Below the pieces are notes generated by a model. It saw nothing but the letters and a program-made list of their open reading frames with translations. It was not told the origin of the DNA and did no database searches. Positions 1-5,396 of a stretch of 7,051 nt of DNA are shown here, piece by piece (position 1 is the first letter of the stretch; each line of letters opens with the position of its first letter). The stretch covers positions 1 through 7,051 of the forward strand of contig JACDDX010000090.1 of NCBI GenBank assembly GCA_013816685.1. The letters run 5' to 3'. Source of the stretch: Gemmatimonadales bacterium (GTDB taxonomy: Bacteria > Gemmatimonadota > Gemmatimonadetes > Gemmatimonadales > GWC2-71-9). A program made the translations under genes and the position numbers.

Positions 1-555
1 TCGCTGGGCGGTGCGATGCGCCGCGTGGAACACTTCGTGGAGAAGCCGGACCCCGCGCGCGCCGAGCAGATGGTGCGCGACGGCTTTCTCTGGAATTCCG
101 GCATCTTCGCCTGGCGCGCGGGCGACTTCCTGCGGGAGCTCGCGCAGCACACGCCGGAAGTCGCGCCGCATCTCGCGGCGTATGCCGACGATGCGGACGC
201 GTTCTTCGCCGCGGTGCGCGAGCCGATCTCCGTGGATGTCGGCCTGCTGGAGCGCAGCGCGCGCGTGCTTGTCGTGCCGGGCGATTTCGGCTGGGACGAC
301 GTCGGCACGTGGGCGTCATTGGAGCGAGTCCGCCCGCTTGATGAAGCCGGCAACGCCATCGCCGGCATCGCGCACGCGCTCGAAGCCAGCGGCAACGTGG
401 TGCACGCCGAGGACGGCGCGGTGGTGTTGTACGGCGTCAACGATCTCGTCGTCGTCACACGCGCCGGACTGACGCTGGTCACGACGCGCGAGCGCGCCGC
501 CAACCTCAAGTCGCTCATCGAGACACTGCCGCCGTCGATACGCGTGCCAACGTGA
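1..555 (+). CDS. manC: Mannose-1-phosphate guanylyltransferase, C-terminal half (5' end outside window)
   Basis: This is the C-terminal half of a GDP-mannose pyrophosphorylase, which makes GDP-mannose from mannose-1-phosphate and GTP in the cytoplasm for surface polysaccharide synthesis. The frame is open from base 1. Visible residues 12-17 read FVEKPD and 31-38 read WNSGIFAW, both family signatures around the sugar-phosphate site. Residues 97-104 read GWDDVGTW, matching the usual GWSDVGSW motif. The end (VVVTRAGLTLVTTRERA onward) resembles the short beta-helical tail of the single-domain form of about 350-360 residues, so roughly 170 residues are missing upstream. There is no fused phosphomannose isomerase domain. 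The stop overlaps the next GTG start (GTGA, 552-555), indicating an operon. The symbol manC is by family. A related hexose-1-phosphate nucleotidyltransferase cannot be excluded. Confidence 0.88.
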   Translation, partial: SLGGAMRRVEHFVEKPDPARAEQMVRDGFLWNSGIFAWRAGDFLRELAQHTPEVAPHLAAYADDADAFFAAVREPISVDVGLLERSARVLVVPGDFGWDDVGTWASLERVRPLDEAGNAIAGIAHALEASGNVVHAEDGAVVLYGVNDLVVVTRAGLTLVTTRERAANLKSLIETLPPSIRVPT

Positions 556-1757
556 CGGACATTCTCTGCTACGATGACGCGACCGCGCGAACGTTCGAGC
601 CGTTCGCGCTCACGCGGCCGGCCGGCGAGCTTCGCGCCGGCGCGCTGCTCGTGCGCGACCGCTGGGCCGCGCTGCTCGGCGCGAGCGTGAAGGGTCATCT
701 CACCTCGGCGCATCTGGTCGGGTTCGAGGAGCCCGGGGCGGCGCCCGTCGTCGCTGCCTCGTCGCTCGCGGCCGGATCGTGGATCGTGAATGCGCGCGCG
801 CTGCCGGCGCTGGGTACCGTCATTCCGGCGGCCACCGTGCTTCGTATCGAGGGAAAGGTCGCCGCCGTTCGGCTCGGGGTGGTTCGGGACGGCCACGCTT
901 TCGCGGATGGACGCGCATCCCTCGACGACGTCGCGGACGGCGCGCACGCCGCGGATGTCGCGGGGTGGTGGGCGGACAATGTGTGGGACTATGTGCGCCA
1001 CCTCGTGTCCATGCTGGAGGCGGACCTTCCGCGCCTGGCCGGCGACCTGACCGACGCGGTGCCCGAGGGCTGCTATCGCGTCGGCTCGCACGCGGTGTGG
1101 GTGGAACCCGGCGCCCATGTGGAGCCGCACGTGTGCTTCGACACCACCGGCGGACCCGTGCTGATCCGGACGGGCGCGCACGTCCAGGGGTTCAGCAGAC
1201 TGATGGGCCCCTTGTACATCGGTGAGGGGAGCACGGTCACCGCCGACCGGATCGCCTCGTCATCGATCGGCGACACGTGCAAGGTGCATGGAGAGCTCAG
1301 CAACTCGATCTTCATCGGCCACGCCAACAAGGGGCACGATGGATTCGTGGGCCATTCGATGATCGGCCGTTGGGTGAATCTCGGCGCCGGCACGATCACG
1401 AGCAACCTGAAGAACACCTACGGCACCGTGCAGCTCTGGACCCCGTCGGGCATTCGCGAGACCGACATGCAGTTTCTGGGCACGTTGTTCGGTGATCACG
1501 CGAAGACGGGAATCGGATTGCGTCTCACCACCGGTACCGTGCTCGGTGCCGGCGCGAACGTTTTCGGCAGCGAGATGCCGCCCAAGGCGGTCGCTCCATT
1601 CAGCTGGGGCGAGGCGGGCGCGCTCGTGGACTACCGCGTGGACAAGTTCCTCGCGGTGGCGGCGCGCATGATGGAGCGCCGGCACGTGACGCTCGGCGAA
1701 GGTTCGGCGCGGCAGCTCCGCGCGTCGTACGACGCGCGGTGGAGCGCCGCGGAATGA
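552..1757 (+). CDS. GlmU-like putative sugar nucleotidyltransferase / acyltransferase (NTP_transf_4 type)
   Basis: This 401-residue protein resembles the GlmU-like family that joins a reduced sugar nucleotidyltransferase domain (NTP_transf_4) to a left-handed beta-helix. The N-terminus has the family pattern CYDD (residues 6-9) and LTRPAGELRAG (20-30), but no GlmU-type GxGTRM loop. From about residue 186 to 345 there are hexapeptide-type turns. The segment NSIFIGHANKGHDGFVGHS (251-269) and the following WVNLGAGTITSNLKNTYG closely match the acetyl-CoA-binding part of GlmU, where NxK and GAGT are conserved. It probably transfers an acyl or nucleotidyl group to a sugar phosphate, but the substrate is unknown and true GlmU activity should not be assumed. 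GTG is chosen as start because it overlaps the upstream stop by four bases and the conserved N-terminus begins at once. No Shine-Dalgarno sequence is evident, so translation is probably coupled. The length fits the family (about 400). Confidence 0.85.
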   Translation: MTDILCYDDATARTFEPFALTRPAGELRAGALLVRDRWAALLGASVKGHLTSAHLVGFEEPGAAPVVAASSLAAGSWIVNARALPALGTVIPAATVLRIEGKVAAVRLGVVRDGHAFADGRASLDDVADGAHAADVAGWWADNVWDYVRHLVSMLEADLPRLAGDLTDAVPEGCYRVGSHAVWVEPGAHVEPHVCFDTTGGPVLIRTGAHVQGFSRLMGPLYIGEGSTVTADRIASSSIGDTCKVHGELSNSIFIGHANKGHDGFVGHSMIGRWVNLGAGTITSNLKNTYGTVQLWTPSGIRETDMQFLGTLFGDHAKTGIGLRLTTGTVLGAGANVFGSEMPPKAVAPFSWGEAGALVDYRVDKFLAVAARMMERRHVTLGEGSARQLRASYDARWSAAE

Positions 1758-2569
1758 AGGTGTGGATGCTCGGCAGCGGCAGCGGCGGCAATGCCGTACT
1801 GCTCGAGGCCGATGGCCGGCGCGTGTTGATCGACGCGGGGTTCTCGCCGCGCACGCTCTCGGCGCGCCTGTCGGCGATCGGGGTTCCACCAGGGTCCATA
1901 GAGGCGTGCATCGTGACGCACGAGCATATCGACCACGTGCGGGGCGCGGCGGCGGCCAGCGCGCGATGGGGATGGGCGCTGCACGCGTCGGCCGGCACGA
2001 TCACCGCCGCCACGGAGCTCGCCAGCACCGGCTGCCACGCGCTCGAGGCGGGGGTGCCGGTGCTGGTCTCGACCTTCACCGTGGAGGCATTTCGAACGCC
2101 TCACGATGCGGCCTGTCCGATCGGTGTGCGCGTCACCTCGACCGCCAGTGGTGCCGTCGCTGCGGTGTGCACCGACCTCGGACACGCCAGTGACGCGGTG
2201 CGCACGATGTGCGCTCGCGCCGACATCCTCGTGATCGAGTCCAATCACGACGAAGGGATGTTGCGCTCCGGGCCGTATCCGCCCTCTGTGCGTGCGCGAA
2301 TCGCGTCACGTCACGGCCACCTGTCCAATCGCGAATCGGCAGAGTTCTCGCGCGAATGCGTGCATCGCGACCTCGCACACGTGGTGCTCGCGCATCTCAG
2401 CGAGCGGTGCAACGACCCATCGCTGGCGCACGATGTCGCATCGGACCGGCTACGCGGCTCAGGGTTCCGGGGCACGGTTTCGGTGGCCTCGCAGCATCAG
2501 GTCGTGGGACCGTTCGTTCCTCGTGGTAGCCGGACGGCGGCGGTGGCGCAATACGCGCTGGCACTTTAG
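1754..2569 (+). CDS. Metallo-beta-lactamase-fold hydrolase, YycJ/WalJ-like
   Basis: This 271-residue protein has the metallo-beta-lactamase fold and is closest in pattern to YycJ/WalJ proteins, which are proposed exonucleases or phosphoesterases. The N-terminus MKVWMLGSGSGGNAVLLE is typical of the family. Metal-site motifs are visible: THEHIDH at 55-61 (HxHxDH), His117 (TPHD), Asp141 (CTDLG) and the IESNHDEGML stretch at 161-170. The later RHGHLSN (186-192) and LAHLSERCN (212-220) are also family hallmarks. The ATG at 1754 is preferred over an in-frame GTG at 1739. It overlaps the upstream stop (ATGA), has a GGAG nine bases upstream, and starts exactly at the conserved sequence. No WalR/WalK-like two-component genes are visible, so the Firmicutes role in cell-wall and division control cannot be carried over. 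The TAG stop is the outermost triplet of the palindrome split by the IS. Confidence 0.87.
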   Translation: MKVWMLGSGSGGNAVLLEADGRRVLIDAGFSPRTLSARLSAIGVPPGSIEACIVTHEHIDHVRGAAAASARWGWALHASAGTITAATELASTGCHALEAGVPVLVSTFTVEAFRTPHDAACPIGVRVTSTASGAVAAVCTDLGHASDAVRTMCARADILVIESNHDEGMLRSGPYPPSVRARIASRHGHLSNRESAEFSRECVHRDLAHVVLAHLSERCNDPSLAHDVASDRLRGSGFRGTVSVASQHQVVGPFVPRGSRTAAVAQYALAL

Positions 2570-2574
2570 TACTA
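2567..2574. repeat. Left arm of the palindromic insertion target (TAGTACTA)
   Basis: TAGTACTA is the reverse complement of itself read from the other flank (3953-3960). Together with the CTAG centre the uninterrupted site would be TAGTACTACTAGTAGTACTA, a perfect 20-bp palindrome. The first three bases are the TAG stop of the metallo-hydrolase gene. Confidence 0.8.
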
Positions 2575-2578
2575 CTAG
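2575..2578. repeat. Target site duplication CTAG, left copy
   Basis: CTAG directly outside the left GTTAAGTT end. It matches the copy at 3949-3952 and the YTAR target preference of the IS701 family. CTAG is itself a palindrome and here is the centre of a longer palindromic target. Confidence 0.82.
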
Positions 2579-2586
2579 GTTAAGTT
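2579..2586 (+). repeat. Left terminal inverted repeat of the IS (GTTAAGTT)
   Basis: GTTAAGTT is the reverse complement of 3941-3948. The next bases (GAGCATTGAC against AGGAAGTATC at the other end) match only at scattered positions, so the perfect part is 8 bp. The flanking palindrome makes the apparent repeat look 20 bp long, but its outer 12 bp are target DNA by the CTAG-duplication reading. Confidence 0.8.
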
Positions 2587-2591
2587 GAGCA

Positions 2592-2620
2592 TTGACAGGG
2601 GTTGGCCTGCCCTGTACTGT
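2592..2620 (+). promoter_or_regulatory. Putative promoter of the transposase gene (TTGACA-17 bp-TACTGT)
   Basis: A perfect sigma70-type -35 box TTGACA (2592-2597) and a -10-like TACTGT (2615-2620, four of six consensus bases) are separated by 17 bp, the optimal spacing. The expected start is near 2627-2628, practically on the ATG at 2628. The resulting mRNA would be leaderless or nearly so. This agrees with the absence of any Shine-Dalgarno sequence before that ATG. The host's sigma preferences are unknown, so this rests on consensus alone. Confidence 0.55.
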
Positions 2621-2627
2621 CGCGGTC

Positions 2628-3842
2628 ATGAACCCCGCGCAATTGCAGGCGGCCGAGCGGCGCTTGGAGGGCTTCCTCGGCGCGCTCGTCCCGTTACTCG
2701 GCCGCGTGGAGCGGCAGACCCAAGCCGGACTCTACGTGCGCGGCTTGTTACTGGACGGGGCGCGCAAGTCGATCGAGCCGATGGTGGCGCGGCTCCCCGG
2801 TGCCGACGTGCAGGCATTGCGGCAGTTCGTGAATCAGAGCCCGTGGGAGTGGGCCCCGGTGCAGGCCGCGCTGACCGGCCTCATGCTCGATCGGCTGCTG
2901 CCGGAGGCGGTGCTCATCATTGATGAAACCAGCTTCCCCAAGCAGGGCGACCAGTCGGTCGGCGTCGCCCGGCAGTACTGCGGGGCGCTGGGCAAGACGG
3001 CGAATTGCCAGGTCGCGGTGAGCGTCCATTTGGGCACCGACCGCGCGTGTCTGCCCCTGACCTGGGGGTTGTTCTTGCCCGAGTCGTGGATCACCGATGC
3101 GGACCGTCGGACGGCCGCGCGCATTCCGGAGACGGTGACCTATCAGACCAAGGGCGAGCTCGCCGTGGCCGCGCTGGATCGGGTCCGCGCGTGGGGCGTC
3201 GGACCCCGGGTAGTGCTCGCGGACGCGGGTTACGGCACGAGCCACGAATTTCGTGCCGCGCTCTCGGCGCGCGGGCACCCGTACTGTGTCCAGGTCGCGC
3301 CCAGCGTGAAAGGCTGGTCTGAGGCCCCGGCCCCCACCGGCCCGCCGCCCTACGCGGGGCGGGGGCGGCCGCGACGGCGTGTCTCCCGTGCCGACCTGCC
3401 CGAGCCGCTCGCGCTCGATGAGATCGCCGCGACGCTGCCCGCCGAGGCGTGGCGCACGGTGACGTGGCGTCAGGGCACCAAAGGCGCACTCCGCTCCCGC
3501 TTCGCGCAGACGTCCCTCTGGCCCTCGCACCGCTGGACGACCACGCGCGCGCTGCCGACCGCCCCCGTCACGCTGCTGATCGAATGGCCGCGCGGCGCCA
3601 ACGCGCCGACGCACTACTGGCTGGCCGACCTCCCGGGCGAAGCGCTCGGGCTCCGTCGCGCGGTCCGACTCGCGAAAGGGCGCTGGCGCATCGAACAGGA
3701 TTATCGCGAACTCAAGGACGAACTCGGCCTCGATCACTTCGAAGGCCGCTCGTGGCCCGGGTGGCACCACCACGTCACCCTCGCCTCAATGGCGTACGCC
3801 TTTCTCGTCCTGGAAACGGTGCGCGGAAAAAAAAACTCCTGA
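2628..3842 (+). CDS. IS701-family DDE transposase, frame ends early at an A9 run
   Basis: This is the transposase that cuts and joins the ends of the surrounding IS. The 404 residues contain a helical N-terminus (VRGLLLDGARKSIEPM, 37-52) and an RNase H-like core. Asp99 lies in LIIDETSFPKQGDQSVGVARQYCG, Asp199 in VVLADAGYG, and Glu356 in RWRIEQDYRELKDELGLDHF, so Asp99/Asp199/Glu356 are likely catalytic. The exact Glu is inferred. LDHFEGRSWPGWHHH (368-382) is typical of IS701 proteins. The ATG at 2628 is preferred over an in-frame TTG at 2592, because that TTG belongs to the -35 box and adds only non-conserved residues. The frame reads GKKNS and stops just after nine A residues (3827-3835). The +1 frame continues with a plausible C-terminus of about 35 residues. 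The gene is therefore either frameshifted by one extra A or expressed by slippage. The catalytic core is intact in either case. Confidence 0.9.
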   Translation: MNPAQLQAAERRLEGFLGALVPLLGRVERQTQAGLYVRGLLLDGARKSIEPMVARLPGADVQALRQFVNQSPWEWAPVQAALTGLMLDRLLPEAVLIIDETSFPKQGDQSVGVARQYCGALGKTANCQVAVSVHLGTDRACLPLTWGLFLPESWITDADRRTAARIPETVTYQTKGELAVAALDRVRAWGVGPRVVLADAGYGTSHEFRAALSARGHPYCVQVAPSVKGWSEAPAPTGPPPYAGRGRPRRRVSRADLPEPLALDEIAATLPAEAWRTVTWRQGTKGALRSRFAQTSLWPSHRWTTTRALPTAPVTLLIEWPRGANAPTHYWLADLPGEALGLRRAVRLAKGRWRIEQDYRELKDELGLDHFEGRSWPGWHHHVTLASMAYAFLVLETVRGKKNS

Positions 3843-3942
3843 CCTGACGCTGCCGGCAATCCGCCGCGGACTGCAAGCGCTGTTGATCCGACTCGGGGAC
3901 TGGTGCCCGACCTGCGCGCGGGCCTGGTGTGATACTTCCTAA
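3827..3942 (+). other. Out-of-frame C-terminal extension of the transposase, joined through A9 slippery run
   Basis: The +1 frame continues from the A9 run as KKTPDLTLPAIRRGLQALL followed by IRLGDWCPTCARAWCDTS, ending at TAA 3940-3942, which overlaps the right terminal repeat. Removing one A gives a continuous protein of about 437 residues. The segment has the amphipathic LPAIRRGLQALL helix and a CPTC pair, plausible for the end of a transposase of this family (inference). It fills the otherwise unexplained 100 bases between the early stop and the IS end. It reaches the frame only by loss of one A or gain of two, which RNA polymerase slippage on A9 could supply. Confidence 0.72.
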
Positions 3943-3948
3943 CTTAAC
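3941..3948 (-). repeat. Right terminal inverted repeat of the IS
   Basis: AACTTAAC, the reverse complement of the left end. Its first two bases are also the last two bases of the TAA stop of the +1-frame transposase extension (3940-3942), the usual compact arrangement of an IS gene running into its end. Confidence 0.8.
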
Positions 3949-3952
3949 CTAG
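3949..3952. repeat. Target site duplication CTAG, right copy
   Basis: CTAG directly outside the right AACTTAAC end, the partner of the copy at 2575-2578. Deleting the IS plus one CTAG joins the two flanks into one uninterrupted palindrome. Confidence 0.82.
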
Positions 3953-3960
3953 TAGTACTA
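3953..3960. repeat. Right arm of the palindromic insertion target (TAGTACTA)
   Basis: Partner of the arm at 2567-2574. Its last three bases (CTA, 3958-3960) are the TAG stop of the lipoprotein gene on the minus strand. The two host stops are therefore the outermost triplets of one palindrome, and the two genes were 14 bp apart, stop to stop, before the IS arrived. Confidence 0.8.
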
Positions 3961-5349
3961 GTAGTAGTACCCGAAGATGATATCCATCTCCTCGTCCGAG
4001 GTCAGCCCGAAGCCGATCGCTTTCGCCGTCGTGTTGTTGTACGTCACGACCGACTTGAGCCCCTGCCCCCTCTCCAGCACCAGCGGCGTCGCGAACGTCA
4101 CCATGGCGGGATGCTCCCAGTCACGGTTGTCGTACACCATCTGGTCGGGCTGTCCCGGCCGGACGAGCATCACCTGGTACCGTTCGCCGCGCGCGTGCAT
4201 GTGCGACGTGAGTGCGATGATCGTCGTCTGGGCCGGAAAGGTGAACGACTTCTCGATGACGGTCCGTTGTCCCGCCGGGAGGGTGAAACTGTTGTTCGCG
4301 AGGTTCAGCGTGGACAGCGCGCGGGTGACCTGCGACGCCGGCACGGTGTAGAGGTTCACGTACGCCTCGCCAGGCACCGTGCCGGTGGTGTGGTTGGCGT
4401 AGTGCACGTTGAGGTCGAACGCGGCGTCGGCGGGCAGGCGCAGCGCCATTCCGGCGGGAAACACGTAGTTCGACTGCGGCGTCATCGCGCCGGCGAAGTA
4501 GACGTGATAGCCCATCGCCAGCATGTTCAGCACGTTCATCGAGCCATCGGGGTTCCTGATGTCGCGCACCGCGTTCGGCTGCGGGACCGCGAGCGCTGGC
4601 GTGTTCGGCGCCATCGTGTACAGCAGGAAGTGATGGCTGAACGGCCGCATCGAGGTCTCGATGCGCGAGACGAACATCTCCGCGGTATTGCCGAGCTTGC
4701 GGTACGTGAACAGCTCGCGCTCGAAGTTCGGGACCACGTCGAACCTCTCCACCTTGAGCTGGATCCCGGCGCCCGGAGCCGGCGCGATGAGGGGCGCAAA
4801 GGGCAGCGCCGTCTGGGCGGTGCGATCCGCCAGTAGAATGGGGTCGGCCACGGTGCCAGTCTTCGGCGCCCCCGCGGCGATCCACTGCCGTACGTATTCC
4901 ACCTGTCCGACGGTCAATCCGCCGGTGCCGGTGGGCATCACGTTGCCGTAGTCGCTGGCGTGGTGGCCGGCCGGGAAAATCAGCTTGTGATACAGCAGGC
5001 TCGAGTCGGGCTTGAACGCCACCACCCGCTTCAGGCCGTCGGCCTTTGCGTTCGGGTTGGTCGGCACCACTCCGATGAGCTGCTCGTAGGCGACCGCCGC
5101 TGAGAGATCGAGCCCACCCGACGCAGCGCTGCCGACGTGACAGCCGACCGTCGCGCAGCTCGGCGTGAAGACGTCAGTCTGCACGCGCGCAAAGGTGGCC
5201 GCGGAGGTCGTCGGGGTGACCGACACCGGCACCGGCACCGGCACCGTAGTCGCGCCCCCACCACTTGTGGCCGAGGAATCACCGCCGCACGAGGCGAGAA
5301 GCGCCAGCACCATCGCTGACCCCAGGGTGCTGCCGAATCGAATTCGCAT
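3958..5349 (-). CDS. Secreted lipoprotein: c-type haem-like domain fused to copper type II monooxygenase-like module
   Basis: With the ATG at 5349 the protein has 463 residues. It begins with a lipoprotein signal: MRIR, a hydrophobic stretch, then LLASC with lipidated Cys21. A Ser/Gly/Thr and PVPVPV linker follows. Residues about 55-165 resemble haem-binding domains of Planctomycetes/Gemmatimonadota type, with FTPSCATVGCH (CX4CH; Cys65, Cys70, His71), a later NVMPTG that may supply the Met ligand (Met138), and the ending VRQWIAAGAP. Residues about 195-463 look like the copper type II ascorbate-dependent monooxygenase (PHM-like) fold: FSHHFLLYT (His239-240), FDLNVHYANHT (His316), LTSHMHARGERY (His383, His385) and Met455 in SDEEM. 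These are the expected copper ligands. The substrate is unknown and peptide amidation should not be assumed. An alternative GTG start at 5364 adds five residues; ATG gives the more normal signal peptide. Neither start has a clear Shine-Dalgarno sequence. paaZ ends 47 bp upstream on the same strand. Confidence 0.83.
   Translation of the reverse strand: MRIRFGSTLGSAMVLALLASCGGDSSATSGGGATTVPVPVPVSVTPTTSAATFARVQTDVFTPSCATVGCHVGSAASGGLDLSAAVAYEQLIGVVPTNPNAKADGLKRVVAFKPDSSLLYHKLIFPAGHHASDYGNVMPTGTGGLTVGQVEYVRQWIAAGAPKTGTVADPILLADRTAQTALPFAPLIAPAPGAGIQLKVERFDVVPNFERELFTYRKLGNTAEMFVSRIETSMRPFSHHFLLYTMAPNTPALAVPQPNAVRDIRNPDGSMNVLNMLAMGYHVYFAGAMTPQSNYVFPAGMALRLPADAAFDLNVHYANHTTGTVPGEAYVNLYTVPASQVTRALSTLNLANNSFTLPAGQRTVIEKSFTFPAQTTIIALTSHMHARGERYQVMLVRPGQPDQMVYDNRDWEHPAMVTFATPLVLERGQGLKSVVTYNNTTAKAIGFGLTSDEEMDIIFGYYY
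5224..5247. repeat. Hexanucleotide tandem repeat (CACCGG) in the lipoprotein linker
   Basis: Three exact CACCGG units and a fourth differing in the last base (CACCGT). On the minus strand they encode the alternating Pro-Val linker between the lipidated cysteine and the haem-like domain. Gain or loss of units keeps the frame and would only change linker length. Confidence 0.8.
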
Positions 5350-5396
5350 TGCGAAATATGGCACAATGCAACGTTCGCAACAAGCGACGATCGCGA

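Larger units (their letters stand above)
2579..3948 (+). mobile_element. IS701-family insertion sequence, 1370 bp
   Basis: This is a complete insertion sequence by structure. Both ends carry GTTAAGTT as a perfect 8-bp inverted repeat. Internal similarity is weak after that, with scattered matches. The element is flanked by CTAG on both sides, which fits the 4-bp YTAR target duplication known for the IS701 family. It encodes one DDE transposase whose extended reading frame ends in the right terminal repeat, with no passenger gene. It lies between two convergent host genes and interrupts neither. Its base composition is similar to the host genes, so age or donor cannot be judged from composition. 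The exact duplication flanks suggest an insertion without later rearrangement. Confidence 0.9.
3949..3966. repeat. 9-bp tandem repeat, two copies of CTAGTAGTA
   Basis: CTAGTAGTA occurs twice back to back (3949-3957, 3958-3966), followed by GTAC. The second copy encodes, on the minus strand, the stop and two of the three terminal tyrosines of the lipoprotein. It also provides a second CTAG, at 3958-3961, which the IS did not use. Confidence 0.75.

Noticed and set aside
1260..1889. Open frame of 209 codons on the minus strand across the GlmU-like/hydrolase junction
   Set aside because: Arg/Ala-rich sequence without family features, antisense to two well-supported genes.
2567..2578. Rho-independent terminator between the convergent genes
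   Set aside because: The reconstructed palindrome is AT-rich with no loop and no U-run, so it does not look like an intrinsic terminator.
2592..2627. TTG start at 2592 for the transposase
   Set aside because: The TTG is part of a perfect TTGACA -35 box, the 12 added residues show no family pattern, and no ribosome binding site precedes it.
2748..3773. Long open frame of 341 codons on the minus strand inside the transposase
   Set aside because: It is a composition shadow of a GC-rich gene: Arg/Gly/Pro-rich, with no recognisable domain, and fully antisense to a clear DDE transposase.
2567..3960. Reading the IS ends as 20-bp perfect inverted repeats (TAGTACTACTAGGTTAAGTT) with no target duplication
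   Set aside because: The IS701 family duplicates a YTAR tetramer, and CTAG fits at both ends. With GTTAAGTT as the true end, the outer bases are explained as a palindromic target. The alternative leaves no duplication, although only other copies or an empty site can settle it.
4121..4885. Open frame of 254 codons on the minus strand inside the lipoprotein gene, in another frame
   Set aside because: It lies inside the lipoprotein coding region and is Arg/His-rich low-complexity sequence. The lipoprotein frame carries coherent motifs through the whole stretch.
5350..5396. Promoter for the lipoprotein gene in the gap after paaZ
   Set aside because: Only weak boxes (TTGCGA and an AT-rich CATATTT) are visible on the minus strand with non-ideal spacing. 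That is not enough to annotate.
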